A DNA stretch of 61,242 nt from assembly GCA_035265665.1 (NCBI GenBank), contig DATFOK010000084.1, positions 1 to 61,242 on the forward strand, read 5' to 3'. Positions 8,436-15,305 of this stretch are shown one piece after another. Position numbers and translations under genes: made by a program. The number at the start of each line of letters is the position of its first letter. Positions within the stretch are counted from its first letter, which is position 1. The notes beneath the pieces are model-generated. The model worked only from the letters and a program-made list of their open reading frames with translations. It was not told where the DNA came from and ran no database searches. The DNA comes from DASUPK01 sp035265665. GTDB taxonomy: Bacteria; Actinomycetota; Thermoleophilia; Solirubrobacterales; 70-9.

Positions 8436-8441
8436 ATTCTC
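8436..8441 (-). promoter_or_regulatory. Leaderless-type -10 box for the alpha/beta hydrolase
   Basis: On the minus strand GAGAAT lies 7 bases before the ATG at 8428. It is back-to-back with the lysA box within a 39-base divergent gap. Confidence 0.35.
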
Positions 8442-8452
8442 GCCGTTCCCGT

Positions 8453-8458
8453 CAGAAT
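8453..8458 (+). promoter_or_regulatory. Leaderless-type -10 box for lysA
   Basis: CAGAAT lies 9 bases before the ATG at 8468; no Shine-Dalgarno sequence is present in the 39-base divergent gap. Confidence 0.35.
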
Positions 8459-8467
8459 TGCCTCTCC

Positions 8468-9790
8468 ATGAGCTCAACTGCGGACAACCCGGGCTCCGTG
8501 GCGACGGCCGATCCGATCGCCGCCTCGCCGGTCTACCCGGCCGGCTCCCGCGTGAACGAGCGAGGGCACCTCGAGGTCGCGGGCTGCGACCTGGTCGAGC
8601 TGGCCGAGCGGTTCGGGACACCGGCCTACATCTACGCCGAGGACGACATACGCGGCCGGGCCCGCGAGTACGTGCGCGCCTTCGAGCGTCGCACCGACGC
8701 CTTCGAGGTGATCTACGCGAGCAAGGCGTTCCCAGCCACCGCCGCCTACCAGGTGATGCGCGACGAGGGCCTCTCGGTCGATGTCGCCTCAGGCGGAGAG
8801 CTGCACTTGGCGCTCGCCGCCGGCTTCGACCCCGCCCGCATCCACCTGCACGGGAACAACAAGACCGAGGCCGAGCTCCGTTACGCGTTCGATTCGGAGG
8901 TCGGCCACCTGATCCTCGACTCCTTTGACGAGATCGGGCTCGCCGACCGGCTCCTCGAGCGGCCGCAGAGGGTGCTGATCCGGGTCACGCCCGGGATCAA
9001 GCCCTCCACCCACGACTACGTCCAGACCGGGCAGCTCGATTCGAAGTTCGGCTTCGGGTTGGCCGACCGGCTGGCCGAGCAGGCGGTGGAGCGCGTGCGC
9101 GAGTCCGAGCACCTGGAGCTGGTCGGGCTGCACGCGCACATCGGCTCGCAGATCTTCGAGCTCGAGCCCTACGTGAAGGCGATCGAGGTGATCGCCGAGT
9201 TCTGCGACTCCGTCGACCTCGAGCCGGAGCTGCTCAACGTCGGCGGCGGCCTCGGCATCGCCTACCTCGACGCCGACGAGCCACCGTCGATCGAGGACTA
9301 CGTCGACGTCAAGGTCGAGGGCGTCCGGCGGGTCTTCGATCCCGCGCCGACGATCCTGGTCGAGCCCGGCCGATCCCTGGTCGGCAACGCGGGCATCACC
9401 GCGTACCGCGTCGGGACCGTGAAGGAGATCCCCGGCGTTCGCACCTACGTCGCGGTCGACGGCGGCATGTCCGACAACCTGCGCCCGATGCTCTACGGGG
9501 CCCGTTACGAAGCCGTGATCGCGGATCGCGCCGGCGCGGCCCCGGACACCCTGGCGACGATTGCCGGCATGCACTGCGAATCCGGAGACGTCTTGGTCCG
9601 CGATACCGAACTCGCAGCGCCTCGCGTCGGCGACGTGCTGGTCACGCCGGCGACGGGCGCCTACGGCTACGCGATGGCCAACAATTACAACGGCGTTCCG
9701 CGACCGCCGGTGATCCTCTGTCGCGACGGGAAGGCGAGGATCGTCGTCCGCCGCGAAACCTGGGACGACCTGCTCAGCAGGGACGAGTGA
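8468..9790 (+). CDS. lysA: Diaminopimelate decarboxylase
   Basis: PLP enzyme that decarboxylates meso-diaminopimelate to L-lysine, the last step of lysine synthesis. The 440-residue product has the PLP Lys in VIYASKAF, HIGSQIF, the GGGLGIAY phosphate-binding segment, EPGRSLVGNAG, the CESGDVL motif of the partner active site, and YGYAMANNYN. A long in-frame extension upstream is ignored because it lies antisense to the hydrolase. First gene of lysA-hom-thrC-SHOCT-thrB; its stop overlaps the hom start. Confidence 0.95.
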   Translation: MSSTADNPGSVATADPIAASPVYPAGSRVNERGHLEVAGCDLVELAERFGTPAYIYAEDDIRGRAREYVRAFERRTDAFEVIYASKAFPATAAYQVMRDEGLSVDVASGGELHLALAAGFDPARIHLHGNNKTEAELRYAFDSEVGHLILDSFDEIGLADRLLERPQRVLIRVTPGIKPSTHDYVQTGQLDSKFGFGLADRLAEQAVERVRESEHLELVGLHAHIGSQIFELEPYVKAIEVIAEFCDSVDLEPELLNVGGGLGIAYLDADEPPSIEDYVDVKVEGVRRVFDPAPTILVEPGRSLVGNAGITAYRVGTVKEIPGVRTYVAVDGGMSDNLRPMLYGARYEAVIADRAGAAPDTLATIAGMHCESGDVLVRDTELAAPRVGDVLVTPATGAYGYAMANNYNGVPRPPVILCRDGKARIVVRRETWDDLLSRDE

Positions 9791-11016
9791 TGGCGGAGGT
9801 CGTGAAGGTCGGGATCCTCGGGAGGGGGACGGTTGGGAGCGCGTTCCGGGAGCTGCTCGAGGAGCGCGCTCAGATGGTCGAGGAGGTCTCCGGGCGGCAC
9901 CCCGAGGTCGCCGGCGTGCTCAGCTCGAAGGAGGGGGACTTCGACGAGGTCCTGGACTCCAGCGAGATCCTCGTCGAGCTGATCGGCGGCATCGATCCAG
10001 CGCTCGACTACGTCACCCGGGCGCTGCGGAAGGGGCGGCACGTCGTCACCGCCAACAAGCAGCTGATCGCCCAGCACGGCGAGGAGCTGGTGGCCGCCGC
10101 CCGGGAGGGTGGCGCCCAGCTCCGCTTCGAGGCCGCGGTCGCGGGAGCCATCCCGGTGATCCGCGTGGTCCAGGAGAGCCTCGGTGCGATCCCGATCGAA
10201 AAGGTGTTCGGAATCGTCAACGGCACGACCAACTACATCCTCACCGAGATGGCCAGGAGCGGCCTCTCCTACGACGAGGCGCTGAAGCAGGCGCAGGACC
10301 TGGGCTACGCGGAGGCCGATCCGACCGAGGATGTCGGCGGCGCGGACGCCGCGGCCAAGATGGCGATCCTCGCCCGCCTCGCGTTCGGCGCTCCGGTGAG
10401 GCTCGAGGACGTCCCGTATGAGGGCATCGAGCAAATCAAGCCTGACGACCTGGCTTACGCCAAGGAGCTGGGGCTCTCGCTCAAGCTGCTCGGGGTGGCG
10501 GAGCGGGTCGGCGAAGGCGCGATCAGCGTTCGCGTCTTCCCCTGCTTCCTCTACCCGGGCCATCCGCTCTCGCCGATCGAGGGCCCATTCAACGCGGTGA
10601 TGGTCGAGTCCCCGGCGATCACGGAGATCACGATGTCGGGGCCCGGTGCCGGGGGACCCGAGACGGCCTCTGCCGTCCTGGGTGACGTCGTCTCCGTGAT
10701 CGCAGGCGGCTCGCCGCTCTTCGAGGAGAACTCCGAGCTCGAGATCGCCAGGGACGTCGAGATGGCCTTCTACCTCCACCTCGAGGTGGAGGACCGACCT
10801 GGGGTGCTGGCCCAGGTGGCGGAGGTGCTGGGCGACAACGAGGTCTCGGTGCGCAGCGTGGTGCAGCGCGGCCGGGGTGACGACGCGACCCTGATCATGG
10901 TCATGCACCCGGTCTCGGAGGGTCGCTTCGGGGCTGCGCTCGAGACGATCGCCAAGCTCGACTTCCTGCGCTCGCCGCCGCGTTCGATTCGGGTGATCGA
11001 GGAGGAGTTCGGCTGA
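9790..11016 (+). CDS. hom: Homoserine dehydrogenase
   Basis: NAD(P)H-dependent reduction of aspartate semialdehyde to homoserine in the threonine/methionine branch. The 408-residue product has an N-terminal Rossmann fold (VKVGILGRGTVGSAF), the catalytic domain with NGTTNYILTEM and EADPTEDVGGADAAAKMAIL, and a C-terminal ACT domain at about residues 328-405 (LEVEDRPGVLAQVAEVLG), the expected site of threonine feedback. The ATG at 9790 overlaps the lysA TGA by one base; a GTG three bases earlier is an alternative start. Confidence 0.95.
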   Translation: MAEVVKVGILGRGTVGSAFRELLEERAQMVEEVSGRHPEVAGVLSSKEGDFDEVLDSSEILVELIGGIDPALDYVTRALRKGRHVVTANKQLIAQHGEELVAAAREGGAQLRFEAAVAGAIPVIRVVQESLGAIPIEKVFGIVNGTTNYILTEMARSGLSYDEALKQAQDLGYAEADPTEDVGGADAAAKMAILARLAFGAPVRLEDVPYEGIEQIKPDDLAYAKELGLSLKLLGVAERVGEGAISVRVFPCFLYPGHPLSPIEGPFNAVMVESPAITEITMSGPGAGGPETASAVLGDVVSVIAGGSPLFEENSELEIARDVEMAFYLHLEVEDRPGVLAQVAEVLGDNEVSVRSVVQRGRGDDATLIMVMHPVSEGRFGAALETIAKLDFLRSPPRSIRVIEEEFG

Positions 11017-11026
11017 GGCCAGGCCC

Positions 11027-12061
11027 ATGCCGACCCCGCTGATAGAGCGCTACCGCGACCACCTTCCGCTCGAGGAGGGGGACCCGGTGGTGACGCTCAA
11101 CGAGGGCTCGACCCCGCTGATCCACTCCCCGCGCCTCTCCGAGCGGGTGGGCGCGGAGGTCCACCTCAAGTTCGAGGGCGCGAATCCGACCGGCAGCTTC
11201 AAGGACCGCGGGATGACGGTCGCGGTCTCCCGCGCCAAGGGTGCCGGCGCCGAGGCGATCATCTGCGCCTCGACCGGCAACACCGCAGCGAGCTGCGCGG
11301 CCTACGCGGCGCGCGCCGGCGTGCGCGGGGCGGTGATCGTCCCGGAGGGGAAGATCGCGATCGGCAAGCTCGCCCAGGCGCTGATGCACGGCGCGCGGGT
11401 CATCGCCCTGGAGGGCAATTTCGACCAGGCGCTCGAGATCGTCCGGGAGATCGCCCAAAAGCACCCGGTCGAGCTGGTCAACTCGGTCAACCCGTACCGG
11501 ATCGAGGGGCAGAAGACCGCCGCCTTCGAGACCTGCGACGAGCTCGGCGAGGCGCCCGCCGCGCTCGCCATCCCGGTGGGCAACGCCGGCAACGTCACCT
11601 CCTGGTGGGCGGGGTTCCAGGAGTACGGGGCCTCGCCGATCCTCTACGGCTTCCAGGCCGCGGGCGCCGCTCCGCTGGTCGAGGGTCACCCGATCGAGAA
11701 CCCCGAGACGGTCGCCTCGGCGATCCGGATCGGCAACCCTGCGCGCTGGGAGGAGGCGATGAACGCGTTCACCGCGTCACGGGGGCGGGTCGCGGCCGTC
11801 ACCGATGAGCAGATCCTCGAGGCCTATCACTGGGTGGCCTCCAGCGAGGGCGTCTTCTGCGAGCCCGCCTCGGCGGCCTCGGTCGCGGGGCTGCTGGCCC
11901 ACGGACTTCCGGTGGCCGACGGTATGGCAAAGCCCGAGAGCGTGGTCTGTGTCCTCACCGGCCACGGACTCAAGGACCCCGACAGCGCGATCGGCAAGGC
12001 CCCGGCCGTCAGAGGTTGTGAGGCCGAGCTCTCCGCGGTGGAGACAGCGGTCTTCGACTAG
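11027..12061 (+). CDS. thrC: Threonine synthase
   Basis: PLP enzyme converting O-phosphohomoserine to threonine. The 344 residues fit the short bacterial class. The PLP Lys lies in NPTGSFKDRGM, with STGNTAAS, the Gly-rich phosphate loop PVGNAGNVTSWW and the late VLTGHGLKDPD. It lies 10 bases after hom in the same operon. Confidence 0.95.
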   Translation: MPTPLIERYRDHLPLEEGDPVVTLNEGSTPLIHSPRLSERVGAEVHLKFEGANPTGSFKDRGMTVAVSRAKGAGAEAIICASTGNTAASCAAYAARAGVRGAVIVPEGKIAIGKLAQALMHGARVIALEGNFDQALEIVREIAQKHPVELVNSVNPYRIEGQKTAAFETCDELGEAPAALAIPVGNAGNVTSWWAGFQEYGASPILYGFQAAGAAPLVEGHPIENPETVASAIRIGNPARWEEAMNAFTASRGRVAAVTDEQILEAYHWVASSEGVFCEPASAASVAGLLAHGLPVADGMAKPESVVCVLTGHGLKDPDSAIGKAPAVRGCEAELSAVETAVFD

Positions 12062-12114
12062 GCAGCCCGGTAAAGTCCGCGTCAGCAACAGGGGCCAAGG
12101 AAGGAGAGGGAGAA

Positions 12115-12732
12115 GTGGGTCTGTTCAAGTCGATGAAGGACCTGTCCAGCCTGACCAAGCAGGGCAAGGAGCTACAGCGTCAGCAGCAGGAGCAAGCGGG
12201 ATACAAGCCGGGCTTCGGGGGTCAGATGCAGCAGATGGGGGACATGCTCTCCCAGGCGAACGAGCAGCTAGCCGACCTCACCGACTCCTCCGGGGAGCGG
12301 GCGCAGATCCTCGCCGACGGGATTCCCGGCCAGGGCGTGATCGTGGCCCACGGCACCCCGGAGCGCGACGCGCAGTGGTTCAACATGGACATCGACCTCG
12401 AGGTCCACGTCAGCGGCCGCCAGCCCTACCGGGTGAACAACATGTACATGGTGCCGGCGGGGGCGACGATCGGACAGGGGGTCACCCTGCCGATCAAGGT
12501 CGACCCCAACGACCCCTCGAAGATCGCGATCGACTGGGACAGCGCCCAGCGTCCGCCCGAGCGGGGCGAGGTGCGGCCCGTGGGCGGGTCGGGTTTCACG
12601 CCCGCTCCTCCATCGCCCTCGGGAAGCGACGATCACATCGCGGAGCTCGAGCGGCTCGCCAAGCTGCGGGACTCCGGCGCCCTCACGGACGCGGAGTTCG
12701 AGCAGCAGAAGGCCAAGATCCTCGGTTCCTAG
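12115..12732 (+). CDS. SHOCT-domain protein of unknown function
   Basis: A 205-residue cytoplasmic protein. The N-terminus is Gln-rich and helical (LTKQGKELQRQQQEQ). The centre is a predicted beta domain, about residues 65-145, starting with ILADGIPGQGVIVAHGTPE. The last 30 residues are a SHOCT motif (LERLAKLRDSGALTDAEFEQQKAKIL). SHOCT proteins are often oligomerisation modules. A strong purine-rich GGAGAGGGAG precedes the GTG start. It sits between thrC and thrB without an obvious link to threonine synthesis. Confidence 0.75.
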   Translation: MGLFKSMKDLSSLTKQGKELQRQQQEQAGYKPGFGGQMQQMGDMLSQANEQLADLTDSSGERAQILADGIPGQGVIVAHGTPERDAQWFNMDIDLEVHVSGRQPYRVNNMYMVPAGATIGQGVTLPIKVDPNDPSKIAIDWDSAQRPPERGEVRPVGGSGFTPAPPSPSGSDDHIAELERLAKLRDSGALTDAEFEQQKAKILGS

Positions 12733-12761
12733 CGCAAGGTGGGCCGGATAGCCTCCGGCCC

Positions 12762-13640
12762 GTGACCGCGCGACGACGGCTGGTCAAGGTGCCGGCCACA
12801 TCGGCCAACCTCGGGCCGGGATACGACGTGCTGGCGGCGGCGCTCGCCATGCACCTGGAGCTCGAGGTGGAGGAGGTGGGGTCGTTCTCCGTCGAGGCGG
12901 ACGGCTTGCCCGTGCCGCTCGACCGCACAAACCTCTGCGTGCGCGCCTTCGAGGCGCTGCGCCCCGCCGACGGGATCGCCTTCCGGATCAAGAGCGAGAT
13001 CCCACTCGCGGCAGGACTCGGCTCGAGCTCGGCGGCGATCGTCGCCGGCCTCCTCGCCGCCGACCACCTCTACGAGCTCGCCCAGGAGCCGCACGACGTG
13101 CTGATCAAGGCCGCCGAGCTCGAGGGACACCCGGACAACGTCGCGGCGGCGCTGTACGGCGGCTTCGTCGTCTGCGCCAAGGACGGCGGCGGAGTGACAG
13201 CGACCCGGCTCGATCCCCCGCAGGGGGTGGAGGGAGTGATCGTGGTCCCGGGCGAGCAGGTGCCCACCGACGAGGCGCGCAAGGCGGTCCCCGATCAGGT
13301 GCCCCTTGCCGACGCCATCGCCAATATCTCGGCGGCCTCCGAGCTGGTGCTGGGAATCCAGCGCTCGGATCTCACCCTGATCGGCCGCGGGCTCGCCGAT
13401 CGCCTGCACCAGCCGCATCGGGCGCATCTCTATCCGCGCTCGATGGAGATCGTCCAGGAGGCGCCGCGGATGGGCGCGATCGGGGCGACGATCTCGGGCG
13501 CCGGGCCGATCGTGTTGGTCTGGACCTTCTGGCAGAGCACCGGCGAGGTGATGAAGAAGCTCACGGAGAGGGTGGGGGACTGGGCCGAAGTGCGCCGGGT
13601 ACCGTTCTCGCCGATGGGTGCCGACGTGCCGGAGCTATGA
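12762..13640 (+). CDS. thrB: Homoserine kinase
   Basis: GHMP-family kinase that phosphorylates homoserine, giving the ThrC substrate. The 292-residue product shows KVPATSANLGPGYD, the ATP-binding loop PLAAGLGSSSAA, EGHPDNVAAAL, and the C-terminal ATISGAGPIVLV. A far longer in-frame ORF begins inside thrC, but the GTG at 12762 gives the exact family N-terminus. Its stop overlaps the next start as ATGA. Confidence 0.95.
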   Translation: MTARRRLVKVPATSANLGPGYDVLAAALAMHLELEVEEVGSFSVEADGLPVPLDRTNLCVRAFEALRPADGIAFRIKSEIPLAAGLGSSSAAIVAGLLAADHLYELAQEPHDVLIKAAELEGHPDNVAAALYGGFVVCAKDGGGVTATRLDPPQGVEGVIVVPGEQVPTDEARKAVPDQVPLADAIANISAASELVLGIQRSDLTLIGRGLADRLHQPHRAHLYPRSMEIVQEAPRMGAIGATISGAGPIVLVWTFWQSTGEVMKKLTERVGDWAEVRRVPFSPMGADVPEL

Positions 13641-13966
13641 GCTCTCAGACCAACAGCTCGCTCTCGCTCTGGTCCGAGGACTCGTTCTTGTCAATCGCCT
13701 CGAAGGGCTCGGCTCTTTCGATCGGATCCGTCGGCTCATTCGCGTCAATCGGGTCAATCGGCTCGGCGGGGTCGGCATTCTCCGTCGCCTCCGCGGCCTC
13801 GGCCGGCTCCGTGATGTCTTTCGTCTCGGCCGGATCGATCATGTCCGCGCGGGCGAGGGATTCGATCATGGGTGACCGCGACCGATTCGATGCGGGCCTG
13901 ATCTCGGCCGGAATCCTCGCTGCGTGCGCCGCGGCGATCGCGGGCTGGGCGATCTATCGACGCTGA
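13637..13966 (+). CDS. Ser-X-X triplet-repeat small membrane protein
   Basis: A 109-residue protein translationally coupled to thrB by an ATGA overlap. From residue 7 to residue 70 every third residue is Ser, 22 times without a break, with I, G, A, V or F mostly between; example SIGSVGSFASIGSIGSAGS. A charged linker follows (ARARDSIMGDRDRF), then a C-terminal transmembrane helix (about 88-107) ending in YRR. The period suggests a beta-solenoid or extended triplet helix displayed on a membrane stalk. Similar Ser-Ile-Gly-Ser repeats occur in other actinobacterial proteins of unknown role. No function is assigned. Confidence 0.75.
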   Translation: MSSQTNSSLSLWSEDSFLSIASKGSALSIGSVGSFASIGSIGSAGSAFSVASAASAGSVMSFVSAGSIMSARARDSIMGDRDRFDAGLISAGILAACAAAIAGWAIYRR

Positions 13967-13967
13967 G

Positions 13968-14023
13968 TCGGTCGGACGGGACGGCCCCGCGGGCTGGGAG
14001 TCATTGCCGGGCCGCCCGACCGA
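13968..14023 (+). terminator. Possible bidirectional terminator between convergent genes
   Basis: TCGGTCGG at 13968-13975 pairs with CCGACCGA at 14016-14023 and the stem extends inward with one mismatch. It lies in the 72-base gap between two convergent genes. There is no good T-run, so Rho-independent action is uncertain. Confidence 0.4.
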
Positions 14024-14038
14024 ATTCCTGGCCCTGAT

Positions 14039-14254
14039 CTAGCTGGTGGTGGTCGTGGTCGTCGTGTTGAAGCCGCACTTCTTGCCCTTGTCATTCGGAG
14101 CGGGCTTCTTCGGCTTCTTCTTCGCCTTCTTCTCCGGGCACGGCTTCTGAGAATTCGGAACGCCGCCCTGGTCGGCGGAGCTCACGACCGGGAATGCTGC
14201 GGCAATGCCGAGACAGGTCGCGAACGCCGCCAGCTTTCCGGTTCTCAGCTTCAC
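14039..14254 (-). CDS. Small secreted Lys-rich protein with poly-Thr C-terminus
   Basis: A 71-residue exported protein. The GTG at 14254 is chosen because GGAGGTGA, a near-perfect Shine-Dalgarno, lies 7 bases upstream; the earlier in-frame ATG at 14296 has none. Residues 1-26 form a signal peptide ending near VVSSA. The mature peptide has two Cys bracketing a 20-residue Lys/Pro-rich segment (CPEKKAKKKPKKP...GKKC), likely a disulfide loop, and ends in seven Thr and a Ser. The character resembles a cationic peptide, but no function can be assigned. Confidence 0.6.
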   Translation of the reverse strand: MKLRTGKLAAFATCLGIAAAFPVVSSADQGGVPNSQKPCPEKKAKKKPKKPAPNDKGKKCGFNTTTTTTTS

Positions 14255-14337
14255 GTCGTAATCACCTCCACGGCCGTTATGAGTCTGCACAGCCAAGAGT
14301 GCCGGAGGTGGCGTAAGGGTTACGGGTTAATCGGTAA

Positions 14338-14769
14338 TCACTCGAGCAATCCGACCTGGCGGAGGATCGAGACCGAGTCCGAGTAGACGTCCTTGCGCTT
14401 GATCTGCCCGTCCTCGAAGGGAATCACGTCGACGCCACGCCACTCGATCCTCTTGCCGGTGGGCTCGGCGACGACATCGCCGCGGCGCATGGTGTTCGAG
14501 TGCGTGGCGGTGGCAGTCCACTCCTGAGTGACGACGCCGTCGCGCACGTAGAGGCGGCGGGTCTCGAAGTGGATGTCAGGCCAGCTCTCGAAGATCGCGC
14601 CGATGTGCTCCCGAGCGTTCTCTCCCTGAGCGGACTCGCCCGCCGTGTGGTTCTCGAAGACCATGTCGGGCGCGTGCATCGACATGATGGCGTCGAGGTC
14701 GTGGTCGTTCCACGCCTGGTTGTAACGACCGATCGCCTCTTCGAGACTCTGCGCCGAGTCGTCTCCCAC
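14338..14769 (-). CDS. SnoaL-like / NTF2-like protein
   Basis: A 143-residue NTF2-fold protein. SLEEAIGRYNQAWNDHDLDAIMSMHAPDMVFENH is the typical opening of SnoaL-like polyketide cyclase or ester cyclase relatives, and IPFEDGQIKRKDVYSD the typical close. Such proteins bind or isomerise small hydrophobic compounds; the ligand is unknown. GTG start, with TATCCT 8 bases upstream. It is divergent from the cupin gene. Confidence 0.8.
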   Translation of the reverse strand: MGDDSAQSLEEAIGRYNQAWNDHDLDAIMSMHAPDMVFENHTAGESAQGENAREHIGAIFESWPDIHFETRRLYVRDGVVTQEWTATATHSNTMRRGDVVAEPTGKRIEWRGVDVIPFEDGQIKRKDVYSDSVSILRQVGLLE

Positions 14770-14777
14770 GGGCCGAC

Positions 14778-14783
14778 AGGATA
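14778..14783 (-). promoter_or_regulatory. Leaderless-type -10 box for the SnoaL-like gene
   Basis: On the minus strand TATCCT lies 8 bases before the GTG at 14769. Confidence 0.35.
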
Positions 14784-14830
14784 TGTTCGAGGCACCCGGC
14801 GAGACAAGGGGAACGCGAGGAGGAGGAAAG

Positions 14831-15205
14831 ATGGCCGAGGGCTACACGATCAAGAAGGTCGACGAGTTCGAGGAGATGGAGGGGAGCGGCGAAGCGACCT
14901 GGCGCCTCGCCCGGAAGTCGCTCGGGGCAGAGTCCTTCGGATTCAACGTCGTGGACATCGGGCCCGGCGGGCAGATTCCCGAGCACGACCACAGCGGCGA
15001 CAACCAGGAGGAGGTCTTCATCATCCTGGACGGCCAGGCCACGATCGTCGCCGACGATGAGGAGCACGAGGCCCCTGCCGGCACCTTCTGCCGCTACGCG
15101 CCCGAGGTGACGCGCACCATCCGCAACAACTCCGATGGCACCGTGCGGGCGCTCCTCATCGGGGTCCCGGTCGACAGCGGCTATCAGGGGATGCCCTGGG
15201 GGTAA
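14831..15205 (+). CDS. Small cupin-domain protein
   Basis: A 124-residue single-domain cupin. Cupin motif 1 is visible as PEHDHSGDNQEEVFIILDG, with His-His-Glu metal ligands, and motif 2 follows around EAPAGTFCRYAPEVTRTIRNN. Substrate unknown; stand-alone cupins act as isomerases, dioxygenases or sensors. AGGAGGA lies immediately before the ATG. An upstream in-frame start at 14783 lacks support. Confidence 0.82.
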   Translation: MAEGYTIKKVDEFEEMEGSGEATWRLARKSLGAESFGFNVVDIGPGGQIPEHDHSGDNQEEVFIILDGQATIVADDEEHEAPAGTFCRYAPEVTRTIRNNSDGTVRALLIGVPVDSGYQGMPWG

Positions 15206-15305
15206 TTTGTCAGCCCGCTCACTAGCTGCGCGTCGCACTTACCTCCGCGCATATAGAGGCATAGGGTCGGGCGTGTCGGCAAGGGGGGTCGAGGAGAGGA
15301 ATCCG

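Noticed and set aside
13645..13869. Minus-strand acidic repeat ORF opposite the Ser-X-X gene
   Set aside because: It is a mirror of the repeated DNA. The plus frame is coupled to thrB and has a membrane helix, so it is favoured.
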